Positions 44,565-52,744 of a DNA stretch of 64,000 nt are shown piece by piece. The DNA is taken from assembly GCF_000775995.1 (NCBI RefSeq), contig NZ_CP009227.1, forward strand, positions 1,612,001 through 1,676,000, written 5' to 3'. Position 1 is the first letter of the stretch. Each line of letters starts with the position of its first letter. Below the pieces are notes generated by a model that worked only from the letters and a program-made list of their open reading frames with translations, was not told where the DNA came from and made no database searches. The translations under genes and the position numbers were made by a program. This stretch comes from Treponema sp. OMZ 838 (GTDB lineage Bacteria > Spirochaetota > Spirochaetia > Treponematales > Treponemataceae).

Positions 44565-45649
44565 AAGTGTCCCATTGCAATATTTGCTTCGGTTTCTTTA
44601 TCGAAGAGGATGATGGAGTTACCGGAAAAATCGAATGAGACTTTTTTATCAATGTCATAATCGACACTGCCGAACACAACGGAAGTAAGAATGGTGCCGT
44701 GTGAATTGATTTTAACGGTTGTTTCCATGCCCGCAGGTAAGGTTGAAAAGACGGTTCCCTCTGCACTTCCATGTTCGCTTATCTGTACATATTCAGGGCG
44801 GATGCCGAGAATAACACTTTTTTCTTCAAACGGGAGTGGGGTATCGCTGACAAATTCCGCCTGCAATCCGCAAAATTGAATGGTACCCTTACGGTATTCC
44901 GCCTCGATAAAATTCATAGTAGGATTACCGATAAAGTCGCCGACAAATACACATGACGGCTTATTGTACATCTCAAGCGGAGCGGCGTATTGCTTTAACA
45001 GTCCCTTTTCCATAATGCAGACCTTCGTAGAAAGCGTCATTGCTTCCAACTGATCATGCGTAACATACACAAATGTGGAATCGGTGGTACTGTGCAGCCG
45101 TTTCAGTTCGACTCGTATTTCCGTCCTCAGCTTTGCATCAAGGTTGGACAGCGGCTCATCCATAAATAAAATTTTGGGGTTGGGAGCAAGCGTGCGCGCA
45201 ATAGCAACCCGCTGCTGTTGTCCGCCTGAAAGCTCACTCGGATATCTTTTTTCAAATTGCTCGATTTTCAGCAAGGCAAGCAGCTCCGCCACCCGTTCTC
45301 TGATGCGCCGGCTATCCCACTTTAAGTTTTGCAAGCCGAATGCAATATTTTGATACACCGTCATGTGCGGCCACAACGCATAGTTTTGAAACAAAAAGCC
45401 GACATTCCGTTTTGACGGCGGCACATTGATTCCTTTCTCCGAATCGAAGACGGGCGTGCCGTCGATAATAATCTTTCCCGATGTAGGCGTTTCCAGTCCC
45501 GCAATCATCCGGAGCGTTGTCGTTTTTCCGCAGCCGGAAGGACCAAGCAGCGTTACAAATGCACGGTCATCTATTGTCATATTGAGGTTATCAACGCCGA
45601 CAAATTTTCCCCATTGCTTTGTCACCTGTTCCAATATAATCTCAGACAT
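44540..45649 (-). CDS. ABC transporter ATP-binding protein (FbpC/UgpC-like)
   Basis: A 369-residue ATPase. Walker A GPSGCGKTT near residue 37, Q-loop LFQNYALWPH, signature LSGGQQQRVA, Walker B ILFMDEPLSN, H-loop YVTHDQ; a C-terminal TOBE-type domain (ILGIRPEYVQIS) follows. This is the MalK/FbpC-type subunit that drives an importer. The last seven residues (GISKTQG) and the stop come from the inserted palindromic repeat at 44525-44564. It is the last gene of the operon with the two-domain permease and binding protein. Confidence 0.9.
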   Translation of the reverse strand: MSEIILEQVTKQWGKFVGVDNLNMTIDDRAFVTLLGPSGCGKTTTLRMIAGLETPTSGKIIIDGTPVFDSEKGINVPPSKRNVGFLFQNYALWPHMTVYQNIAFGLQNLKWDSRRIRERVAELLALLKIEQFEKRYPSELSGGQQQRVAIARTLAPNPKILFMDEPLSNLDAKLRTEIRVELKRLHSTTDSTFVYVTHDQLEAMTLSTKVCIMEKGLLKQYAAPLEMYNKPSCVFVGDFIGNPTMNFIEAEYRKGTIQFCGLQAEFVSDTPLPFEEKSVILGIRPEYVQISEHGSAEGTVFSTLPAGMETTVKINSHGTILTSVVFGSVDYDIDKKVSFDFSGNSIILFDKETEANIAMGHLGISKTQG

Positions 45650-45650
45650 C

Positions 45651-47480
45651 TTATTTTCCTCCTACGCCTTTCGTAACGCTTGCGCCTGTCAATTTATTCA
45701 CCACCCAGTTGATAAGCAGCACGATAATGACAATCAATAAGTTTAACGCATTGCCGTACTGAGAATATCCTTTTTCGTTGTAATACATCAGTAGGGTCGT
45801 TGTAATGAAATTACTATCCACAATCAAAAGCACGAACAACGATAGTTCGCGCATACACGAGATAAACGGCAAAAGATATCCCGACAAGAAACTCGGCTTT
45901 TGAATCGGAAAGATAATTTTCAGCATCCGTTTCCACCACGGCGTATTGGTTAAAATTGCAGCTTCTTCTATTTCGCCTGACAGCTGCAGCATCGCGCCTG
46001 TAGCGGACTTTGTTGCAAAAGGCATATATTTAATAGCGCCGACCAACACGAGCAGAAAAAACGATCCGTATAAAAACGACCAGTTAACCGACAGCGCAAG
46101 GTACGCCATACCGAACGCCATCGAAGGAATAAGATATGGAATAAACGCGAGTGTGCTCACGATTTTTGATAGCTTGGAATGCCGTTTGTTTACAACCGCA
46201 TAGCCGACCAACAGTCCGCACGTGCCGGCAATCAGTGCGCAGGCAAGTGAGAGCAGTAAGCTATGCCCCAGCGCACTCCATACATGTGCATTGACCAGAA
46301 TACCGCCTTCCCAGTTATAGTATTGCGCTTGCAGAGCTTGAGAATTGGGGTCTCCGATCCAGAAATTAAACGACATATTGCCGAGTGTATAATTACCGGC
46401 GCTTTTCAGTACCGATTCCAGTGCAAAGGTGATCATCGGCAGAATGGAGATAGCGAAGACGATAAGAAGACCTGCTGCTGCAAGCGGACGCCGCGCTGCT
46501 TTCAAATTGATGAATGATACTTGCGAACTCTTGCCGGTTACTGTTGTGTATGACTTCCGTTTTCCGGTAAATAGGTTGTTGATGCCCAGTACGAATAGCC
46601 CTAATACTACCAGCACGATACCGACTGCATAGCCTTGCGCCGGATATGCCTGATTAAAATAGGTCATCGAGGTGGTTAACGTCATAAAGCCGATAGGAGT
46701 ACCGAGAAAAACGGGTACGGCATACGCGCTTACGGAACTGGCGAACACCAGCAAAAACGTATTCATCATCGCGGGAGCTACAATCGGTAAGGTAATCTTT
46801 GTAAGGATTCTCCAGCGCGGCGTTTTTAGAATGGTTGCCGCTTCTTCAAGATTGGCATCCATGTTTTTCAGAATACCGCCGATCAGAATATAGGCAAACG
46901 GCGCATAGTGAATACCGAGTGTCATTCCGATAGGGAACCGTCCGTAAACAAACCACTCCGGTGCATAGATATGGAACAACGAAGCGATAATGCCGTTTGC
47001 ACTGCATCCATGTACTGTTACGTTAGCAAACATATTGTGCCAAAAAAGCGCAATCGTCCACGACGGCATAATGTACGGAAATAAAAGCAGCGCCGATATC
47101 GGTTTTTTCAGCGGGATGTTCGTCCGGTTGATAAACCATGCAAATACTCCGCCGATAACAATGGCAACAGCGGAAGCAATCAACGCCATGGAGATTGAGT
47201 TAAACAGCGGAACGTAAAAGTAATTTTTACTGTAGTTATACTCCGACGTGAGTAAAAGCGATTTCCATCCGCTGAGCGATATGCTTCCCGCCGGCTCTCC
47301 ATGAAACAGCGCCTCCCGTAAATGTACGGTAAAACTTTCGATAATCATCGAAATGAGCGGGAAGATAGTCGTTACACCGAGTAAAATGAGCGCAACGGTA
47401 AGAATGATATTTGAGGGCTGTGCGAAAAACGCTTTTAATTTGTTGCCGGCCCTCTTCCCGGTAAGTGTCATAGGTTTCAT
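45651..47480 (-). CDS. ABC transporter permease, fused two-domain iron(III) type
   Basis: A 609-residue permease with about 12 membrane helices and two copies of the binding-protein-dependent permease domain (EAA loops: EEAATILKTPRWRILTKITLP near residue 215 and EEAAILTNTPWWKRMLKIIFP near 505, each shown here as seen with small differences). Such tandem permeases are typical of ferric-ion (Fbp/Afu) or thiamine-type importers. It starts 25 nt downstream of the binding protein gene, and its stop codon is next to the start of the ATPase gene. Confidence 0.9.
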   Translation of the reverse strand: MKPMTLTGKRAGNKLKAFFAQPSNIILTVALILLGVTTIFPLISMIIESFTVHLREALFHGEPAGSISLSGWKSLLLTSEYNYSKNYFYVPLFNSISMALIASAVAIVIGGVFAWFINRTNIPLKKPISALLLFPYIMPSWTIALFWHNMFANVTVHGCSANGIIASLFHIYAPEWFVYGRFPIGMTLGIHYAPFAYILIGGILKNMDANLEEAATILKTPRWRILTKITLPIVAPAMMNTFLLVFASSVSAYAVPVFLGTPIGFMTLTTSMTYFNQAYPAQGYAVGIVLVVLGLFVLGINNLFTGKRKSYTTVTGKSSQVSFINLKAARRPLAAAGLLIVFAISILPMITFALESVLKSAGNYTLGNMSFNFWIGDPNSQALQAQYYNWEGGILVNAHVWSALGHSLLLSLACALIAGTCGLLVGYAVVNKRHSKLSKIVSTLAFIPYLIPSMAFGMAYLALSVNWSFLYGSFFLLVLVGAIKYMPFATKSATGAMLQLSGEIEEAAILTNTPWWKRMLKIIFPIQKPSFLSGYLLPFISCMRELSLFVLLIVDSNFITTTLLMYYNEKGYSQYGNALNLLIVIIVLLINWVVNKLTGASVTKGVGGK

Positions 47481-47504
47481 ATATTATACAAGATACAAAC
47501 CGGA

Positions 47505-48620
47505 TCAATTATACCCTTCAAGAAGTTTGACAATCGATGCCCAATCGGATTTTATATCGGCATAATTTTCCAGTACAAATCCGTCGAGTAACGAATCTAT
47601 ATCCTGCTGTACCGTGTTATTTGTAGAATACACCCCATTCCCTTCCTGATAGTTCGCAATGCCTTCTGCCGTTGACAGATAGTTAATAAAGAGCATCGCC
47701 GTATACGGACGGTCGGTTGTTTTTGCAATCTGCGTATAAAATTTATACGCATAACCGTTAAAGCCTTTCATTTTATTGAAAAATTTTACTTTGTTGTATG
47801 TTCCTTCTGCACCGGTTGAATACTTTGTTACCGGAGAAAATCCGATAACGGGCTTTTCCGCATCGACAACAATCTTGGATGCTATCTTACCTTCGCTTTC
47901 GTAATCGGTTGCTTTTTTCAAAAAACCGTCTATAAATAAATAGCCAGCATTCTTAAAGCCTCCGGCAGCAACAGCGGAATCACATGTTCCTGCGCCGTAT
48001 TTTTCGTCATAGGCAGCAGACAATTTTTGCGCCCATGCATCGGATGTCAACGCGGCCATAAACAGCTGGTTAATCGGCTCTCCCGCTTTTCGGTAATAGA
48101 CTGCCGATGAGGTGTCGATTAAATCCCACACATTGGTAATCTGTTCATCGAACTTTTTATCCATTGCAAATTCTTTAAAATAGTACATAAACGCGTACAT
48201 ATCGCTCTTCGCTGCACCGGGTACAACGGGATTATAATTGATAAGATTTCCAGCGCCTAATTCAACACTCAAAGAAGCTCCGTTCTGGGTAACGACTGCA
48301 TCAATTTCTGCCGAACCGCCGTCAATCAGCTTTTCAATAGCAGAATAGAAATCTTTTTCACTCTGCTTTACGCCGGAACCGGTTCCTTGCAGTCCGTATT
48401 TAGCAAAGAACGCCTTGACCGTTTTATCGGTTTTTGATGATGTGGAGTACACGGTAAAATCACCGGTTTCCGCCTTTGCACGCTCGATTAACTGTTCAAT
48501 GCTTGTGTCTTTCGCATTATTGATAACGCTCAGCACATCGTCCGCTTTTTTTTGCTGTCCGCATCCGGCAATAAGCCCGATTAGTAACAAACAAACTGCT
48601 ACAATTCCAAATTTTTTCAT
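47505..48620 (-). CDS. ABC transporter substrate-binding lipoprotein (iron(III)-type)
   Basis: A 371-residue lipoprotein with signal KKFGIVAVCLLLIGLIAGC (lipobox IAGC). The mature part has the two-lobe extracellular-binding-protein fold with ERAKAETGDFTVYSTSSKT at the first lobe. With the fused permease this points to ferric iron or a similar oxyanion/metal complex; the metal is not provable here. It begins the operon after a promoter (48718-48747) and a terminator-like leader. The first ~48 codons and the whole promoter region are duplicated at 51550-51823. Confidence 0.88.
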   Translation of the reverse strand: MKKFGIVAVCLLLIGLIAGCGQQKKADDVLSVINNAKDTSIEQLIERAKAETGDFTVYSTSSKTDKTVKAFFAKYGLQGTGSGVKQSEKDFYSAIEKLIDGGSAEIDAVVTQNGASLSVELGAGNLINYNPVVPGAAKSDMYAFMYYFKEFAMDKKFDEQITNVWDLIDTSSAVYYRKAGEPINQLFMAALTSDAWAQKLSAAYDEKYGAGTCDSAVAAGGFKNAGYLFIDGFLKKATDYESEGKIASKIVVDAEKPVIGFSPVTKYSTGAEGTYNKVKFFNKMKGFNGYAYKFYTQIAKTTDRPYTAMLFINYLSTAEGIANYQEGNGVYSTNNTVQQDIDSLLDGFVLENYADIKSDWASIVKLLEGYN

Positions 48621-48654
48621 GTTAGAAAACTCCTTTTTCGTTCCTACAAATTTT

Positions 48655-48706
48655 TGAAAAAATAAGCGGGCACCTTGAAAGATTCAAAACGGTTTTTCAA
48701 GAGCCC
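48655..48706 (-). terminator. leader attenuator of the ABC transporter operon
   Basis: On the minus strand a hairpin GGGC...CTTGAAA / TTTCAAG...GCCC (48706-48668; two stem segments of 4 and 7 bp) is followed by TTATTTTTT, between the promoter and the AAAGGAG site. This is the layout of transcription attenuation. In the second copy (51740-51780) the lower arm has changed and the hairpin no longer forms. Confidence 0.6.
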
Positions 48707-48717
48707 GGATGGGGTTA

Positions 48718-48747
48718 ATTATACCGCTGCTTTCAAAAACTTGTCAA
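48718..48747 (-). promoter_or_regulatory. consensus promoter of the ABC transporter operon
   Basis: Minus strand: TTGACA (48747-48742), 18-nt spacer, TATAAT (48723-48718). Start expected near 48711, giving a leader of about 90 nt. Confidence 0.8.
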
Positions 48748-48784
48748 CGAGAAATATAAAATACGCTGGACAAAGAAGAAAGAT

Positions 48785-49000
48785 GGTTCTATCCAGTATT
48801 CTTACCGTTGCGGCGGGTATGCAAGCAGGGTTAATTCTTGTACTTCCCATACAATTAGTGCTGATACTGTTGAAGCCTTGATATTATCGGCAGTTAAACG
48901 CTTTTCAAAATTCGTTCTAAATGACGAAAAAGCCTTTGCTTTGGAACTGCAATCCCTTTGGAAAGACAAGCAAGAGGAAAAGCCGAAGTACAATCAATCG
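48785..49000 (+). pseudogene. serine recombinase fragment (zinc-ribbon region)
   Basis: A continuous stretch in one frame reads YSYRCGGYASRVNSCTSHTI then SADTVEALILSAVKRFSKFV and LQSLWKDKQEEKPKYNQSE. This is the recombinase zinc-beta-ribbon and following helix of large serine recombinases of conjugative transposons. The catalytic N-terminal domain is missing upstream and the sequence loses similarity after about 49000. It marks a decayed mobile element next to the MarR / radical-SAM genes. Confidence 0.72.
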
Positions 49001-49164
49001 GAGTTCTGTCTAATTGCTGGCAGTTTTCTTTTTCGGCAAGTATTCAAGAAGTCATTAAGTTGAGAGTATAGTCGAAGGGGCGGAAAAGTTTACAAAGAAG
49101 TGGTATAATACTTTTGATTAAGAACGACAAATCGGAATTTACCTCTATTTAGACATACAAACTG

Positions 49165-49213
49165 TTGACAATAAAACTCCTATATAGTATGATTTGATAA
49201 ACTACTATATAGG
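49165..49213 (+). promoter_or_regulatory. marR promoter with an 11-bp inverted repeat operator
   Basis: TTGACA (49165-49170), 17-nt spacer, TATGAT (49188-49193). The arms CCTATATAGTA (49179-49189) and TACTATATAGG (49203-49213) cover the end of the spacer, the -10 box and the start point; each contains the palindrome CTATATAG. This is where a MarR protein would bind to repress its own operon. Confidence 0.8.
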
Positions 49214-49222
49214 ATCTTTTGT

Positions 49223-49660
49223 ATGGAAATGAATGGAGGATTCCTTGTTACCAAAATAAAACAGCTTGGAGACCGGATCTTTGAGAAGATTCTCAGTGAA
49301 AAGAATATTGATGCGTTCAATGGAGCCCAGGGGCGTATTCTTTATGTGCTGTGGCAGGAGGATGGAATCCCGATTGGGTCACTCTCGATCAAATGTGGAT
49401 TAGCGATAACTTCTCTTACGACGATGCTGGAAAGAATGGAAAATCAAGGGCTGATAAGCCGCGTTCAGTCTGAAACGGACAAAAGGAAAACACTCCTGTT
49501 TCTGACTGAGAAAGCACATGCCTTAAAGGGCGAGTACGATTCTGTATCTGATGATATGGGCAGCATTTACTACAAAGGTTTTTCGGAGGAAGAAATTACC
49601 CGGTTTGAGGAATGCCTCGACCGCATCAGAAAGAATCTTGAGGATTGGCAGGAGTCATGA
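49223..49660 (+). CDS. MarR-family regulator of the radical SAM mobile pair
   Basis: A 145-residue winged-helix regulator. The recognition helix region is LAITSLTTMLERMENQGLI, and the wing SRVQSETDKRKTLLFLTEKA is standard for MarR proteins; helices at both ends form the dimer. It starts with MEMNGGFLVTKIKQLGDRIF, as in the MarR regulators that accompany radical-SAM mobile pairs. The promoter carries a likely operator. Its stop overlaps the next gene (ATGA), so all three genes are one operon. The ligand is unknown. Confidence 0.88.
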   Translation: MEMNGGFLVTKIKQLGDRIFEKILSEKNIDAFNGAQGRILYVLWQEDGIPIGSLSIKCGLAITSLTTMLERMENQGLISRVQSETDKRKTLLFLTEKAHALKGEYDSVSDDMGSIYYKGFSEEEITRFEECLDRIRKNLEDWQES

Positions 49661-50346
49661 GTATTTGTATCAAAAATCAGATTCAGAACATGAATATCGT
49701 CATCGGCTGCACAGTGGGGTGTGCATATTGCTATGCCCGCAACAATGTGAGGCGCTGGCATATGATTGATGATTTCGCTGTTCCTGAGTTCTTCCCGGGT
49801 AAGCTCAAGATGATGAAAAAGAAACGTCCGCAGAACTTTCTTCTTACCGGCATGAGCGATCTCTCCGGATGGAAGTCGGAATGGAGAGACGAGGTATTTG
49901 CAAAGATCCGTGAAAATCCACAGCACCAGTTCCTGTTTCTTACCAAGCGCCCCGATCTGCTGGATTTTGATACCGATCTGGAAAACGCATGGTTTGGCGT
50001 TACGGTAACGAGGAAAGCAGAACTGTGGCGTATTGACGCCCTTCGGAAAAACGTCAGAGCAAAACACTACCATGTTACCTTTGAGCCGTTATTCGACGAT
50101 CCCGGTACAGTTGGTCTTTCCGGAATCAACTGGATCGTTGTCGGCACCATGACTGGAGCTCAGAGCAGGAAGGTTCATACGGAGCCGGAGTGGGCATGGT
50201 CTCTGACGGATCAGGCACACGCGCTCGGCATTCCGGTGTTTATGAAGGAAGACCTTGTCTCTATCATAGGGGATGAAAATATGATTCAGGAAATGCCGGA
50301 AGAATTCAATAAAGTGTTGGTGGCACAGAGATCATGGCAGAAGTAA
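49657..50346 (+). CDS. radical SAM mobile pair protein A
   Basis: A 229-residue radical-SAM-like protein resembling DUF5131 (phage Gp37/Gp68-like) proteins. The cluster motif is GCTVGCAYCYA (C-x3-C-x2-C near residues 20-27), followed by PQHQFLFLTKRPDLLDF and the HYHVTFEPLFDDPGTVG segment. Paired, overlapping radical-SAM genes of this kind with a MarR gene are known in databases as the radical SAM mobile pair, whose reaction is unknown. The start overlaps the marR stop; the end overlaps protein B by 13 nt, indicating tightly coupled translation. Confidence 0.85.
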   Translation: MSICIKNQIQNMNIVIGCTVGCAYCYARNNVRRWHMIDDFAVPEFFPGKLKMMKKKRPQNFLLTGMSDLSGWKSEWRDEVFAKIRENPQHQFLFLTKRPDLLDFDTDLENAWFGVTVTRKAELWRIDALRKNVRAKHYHVTFEPLFDDPGTVGLSGINWIVVGTMTGAQSRKVHTEPEWAWSLTDQAHALGIPVFMKEDLVSIIGDENMIQEMPEEFNKVLVAQRSWQK

Positions 50347-51242
50347 TCGATGGAATCCTCATTAGTGAGGTGGAAACAAAGAACATCATGACCAAGTCCA
50401 GTCTGCCGGTAGGCGGTTACTCGGTCAATCCCTATGTAGGCTGTACACATGCCTGCAAGTATTGCTATGCTTCTTTTATGAAGCGCTTTACCGGACACAA
50501 GGAGGAATGGGGCACTTTCCTTGATGTGAAGCATTGGCCGGAAATTAAAAATCCGAAGAAATATGCCGGACAGCGTGTGGTCATCGGTTCTGTGACGGAT
50601 GGCTACAATCCACAGGAGGAGCAATTCGGGAATACCAGAAAACTTCTGGAGCAGCTGATCGGCAGTGACGCAGATATTCTAATCTGCACAAAGTCTGATC
50701 TTGTGGTACGGGATATTGATCTGCTGAAGAAGCTTGGACGAGTAACCGTTTCATGGTCGATCAACACACTGGATGAAAATTTCAAGAACGATATGGACTC
50801 TGCTTCGAGCATTGAGCGTCGTATCGCTTCTATGAAGCAGGTATATGATGCAGGTATCCGTACAGTCTGTTTCGTATCCCCGGTATTCCCCGGTATCACG
50901 GATTTTGAAGCGATCTTTGAGCGGGTAAAGGGTCAGTGCGATCTGTTCTGGCTCGAAAATCTCAATCTTCGGGGCGGTTTCAAGAAGACGATTATGGATT
51001 ATATCGCTGGAAAATATCCTGATCTTGTACCGCTTTACGATGAGATCTATAACAAGCATAACCGCAGCTACTTTGAAGCACTTGAAGTAAAAGCTGAGGA
51101 AATGGCTAAAAAGTATGATTGTCCCTTTGTGGATAATGAAATGCCTTATGGCAGAGTCCCGCAGGGACATCCGGTGATCGTGGATTATTTCTATCATGAG
51201 GAAATCCGAGGGACAGAAAATACCGGAAAAAGAAATCGTTAA
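50334..51242 (+). CDS. radical SAM mobile pair protein B (SPL-like)
   Basis: A 302-residue radical-SAM protein related to the spore-photoproduct-lyase-like group. GCTHACKYCYASFMKR (residues 37-52) holds the C-x3-C-x2-C motif; GSVTDGYNPQEEQ and SWSINTLDENFKNDMDSAS are SAM/strand motifs of the barrel. KSSLPVGGYSVNPYVG before the cluster is shared with the truncated copy at 29.8 kb. It probably acts with protein A on the same substrate. A terminator follows at 51365-51392. Confidence 0.88.
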   Translation: MAEVIDGILISEVETKNIMTKSSLPVGGYSVNPYVGCTHACKYCYASFMKRFTGHKEEWGTFLDVKHWPEIKNPKKYAGQRVVIGSVTDGYNPQEEQFGNTRKLLEQLIGSDADILICTKSDLVVRDIDLLKKLGRVTVSWSINTLDENFKNDMDSASSIERRIASMKQVYDAGIRTVCFVSPVFPGITDFEAIFERVKGQCDLFWLENLNLRGGFKKTIMDYIAGKYPDLVPLYDEIYNKHNRSYFEALEVKAEEMAKKYDCPFVDNEMPYGRVPQGHPVIVDYFYHEEIRGTENTGKRNR

Positions 51243-51364
51243 ACAGAAATTGACCGAGCTCTTTGAACGAGGGAGACTCCTTGTCCGAAGGGCAAGAAGG
51301 TGCAACCGAGAAGACTTAGAACAATTCCAATTTGCCAGTATCTTGAACAGAATATGGACAACGA

Positions 51365-51392
51365 AAAACATCGTAGCAATACGGTGTTTTTT
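51365..51392 (+). terminator. terminator of the MarR / radical-SAM operon
   Basis: A 10-bp stem (51365-51374 with 51381-51390, one G-U pair; core CATCGT/ACGGTG) around AGCAAT, ending in six T residues. It lies about 120 nt after the stop codon of protein B. Confidence 0.7.
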
Positions 51393-51545
51393 GTTGCTTA
51401 AAACCTACGATTTCATACATGACCACAGGTTAGTACAAACCCTTGTGTGATTTTTTGAAAGGCTTAGAACGGGGATTTTCCCCGATTTTCGCCCCGAAAA
51501 GTCACATAAAAAGGCTTGAAGTATCTTTCCTGTAGTTTTTTATTA

Positions 51546-51695
51546 TCAGTTTGCACGCTCGATTAACTGTTCAATGCTTGTGTCTTTCGCATTATTGATA
51601 ACACTCAGCACATCGTCCGCTTTCTTTTGCTGTCCGAATCCGGCAATAAGCCCGGTTAACAACAAACAAACCGCTACAATTCCAAATTTTTTCAT
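51546..51695 (-). pseudogene. truncated copy of the substrate-binding lipoprotein start
   Basis: About 49 codons nearly identical to the start of the gene at 47505-48620: MKKFGIVAVCLLLTGLIAG to SIEQLIERA, then N and a stop at the junction. The lipobox Cys has become Phe (GFGQQ). It lies in the right-hand direct repeat and keeps a promoter and ribosome site upstream, so a short product might still be made. Confidence 0.88.
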
Positions 51696-51823
51696 GTTAG
51701 AAGACTTCTTTTTAGCTCCTATAAATTTTTGAAAAACACTATAGCATCCTAAGAGCCTCAAAACGGTTTTTCAAGCGCCCGGATGAGGTTGATTATACCG
51801 CTGCTTTCAAAAACTTGTCAACG
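51550..51823. repeat. right copy of the direct repeat around the radical-SAM module
   Basis: Matches 48475-48750. Compared with the left copy it has scattered substitutions, a changed leader hairpin and the Phe-for-Cys change in the lipobox, so the two have been evolving apart for some time. Confidence 0.88.
51792..51821 (-). promoter_or_regulatory. duplicated promoter in the right direct repeat
   Basis: Minus strand TTGACA (51821-51816), 18-nt spacer, TATAAT (51797-51792), unchanged from the left copy. It would transcribe the truncated lipoprotein copy and then read antisense into the radical-SAM operon's terminator region. Confidence 0.7.
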
Positions 51824-51858
51824 AAAAAAATATGAAAGGTGATGGTTTCTCAATACTC

Positions 51859-51887
51859 TTGCGGCTTGGCCTGTTGCCTTATATAAT
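51859..51887 (+). promoter_or_regulatory. promoter of the TPM-domain gene
   Basis: TTGCGG (51859-51864), 17-nt spacer, TATAAT (51882-51887). The ATG at 51903 is 15 nt after the -10 box, leaving a leader of under 10 nt. Confidence 0.55.
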
Positions 51888-51902
51888 AAAATACAACCGC
51901 GT

Positions 51903-52694
51903 ATGCAAGAGGTAAGGGACTTGAAAAAAAATAGTAAAAGCCTATTTATCTTGTGTTTTTTATTTTTGATCTTGTTTAAAGCTTTCGGCCTTAATGTGCC
52001 CTCTCTTAAAGGACGGGTAAATGACTTAGCCGGTATTATTTTTGCCGATGAGGAAAAGAAAATAGAAGAATTCCTTTTTGAAGTTGAAAAAAGATCAGAC
52101 CTCCAAATTGCCGTTCTAACGATCCCCTCACTTGAGGGAGAAAATCTTGAAGATTACTCGATGCGTGTGGCTGAGGCCTGGCAGTTAGGTTCTAAAGAAC
52201 ATGATTCAGGTGTTTTATTGCTGGTGGCGGCTCATGACCGGAAAATGCATATTGAAGTAGGCTACGGGCTTGAATCAACTCTTACGGATGCTGATGCCGG
52301 CCGGATTATACGCAATATCATCGGCCCCGAATTCAGAAACGGCAATTATGGAAGCGGAATTCTTCAAGGCGTAAAAACTATCGCCGGATACGTGCTTCAA
52401 GATGAAACCCTCATGAAGCATAACAGTACCGATGAAAATACCTCTCTTCCGGGAATACTGGCATTTGCGCTGCTGGTCTTGATATTTGCCAGTCCGATAG
52501 TGTTGGTTTGTTTAATCATTAAGTTGCGTTTCAGAGGTCCTTATACAAGTTATTTTTCAGGTTCGAATAGAAACTATACTTCAGGTTCCGGAAGGGGTTA
52601 TAGTCTGGGTTCAAACAGAAGCTATTCAAGCGGCAGCGGTTATGCAGGCCGCGGCGGAAGTTTCGGGGGTGGCGGAGCTTCGGGAGGCTGGTAG
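51903..52694 (+). CDS. TPM-domain (YgcG-like) exported protein
   Basis: A 263-residue protein with a signal peptide or anchor (LFILCFLFLILFKAFGLN), a TPM (DUF477) domain (VNDLAGIIFADEEKKIEEFL, then ITLTIPSLEGENL-like AVLTIPSLEGENLEDYSMRV and GYGLESTLTDADAGRIIRN), one transmembrane helix near residues 180-202 and a Ser/Gly/Tyr-rich tail ending GGGGASGGW. The tail with short NRNYTSGSG-type repeats is common in these proteins. TPM domains have phosphatase activity or assist membrane-protein quality control in studied members. Start codon is uncertain (51903 or TTG 51921). Confidence 0.82.
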   Translation: MQEVRDLKKNSKSLFILCFLFLILFKAFGLNVPSLKGRVNDLAGIIFADEEKKIEEFLFEVEKRSDLQIAVLTIPSLEGENLEDYSMRVAEAWQLGSKEHDSGVLLLVAAHDRKMHIEVGYGLESTLTDADAGRIIRNIIGPEFRNGNYGSGILQGVKTIAGYVLQDETLMKHNSTDENTSLPGILAFALLVLIFASPIVLVCLIIKLRFRGPYTSYFSGSNRNYTSGSGRGYSLGSNRSYSSGSGYAGRGGSFGGGGASGGW

Positions 52695-52744
52695 GAAACG
52701 CCGTGTTTTTCGGCGTGGCATATCGGAGATGAGTCCTTCTCCAC

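Larger units (their letters stand above)
48475..48750. repeat. left copy of a ~275-bp direct repeat around the radical-SAM module
   Basis: Covers the first codons, leader and promoter of the substrate-binding gene. It matches 51550-51823 closely throughout; similarity begins sharply at TTTGCACGC and fades after CTTGTCAACGA. The 2.8 kb between the copies holds the recombinase remnant, MarR and two radical-SAM genes. Confidence 0.88.
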
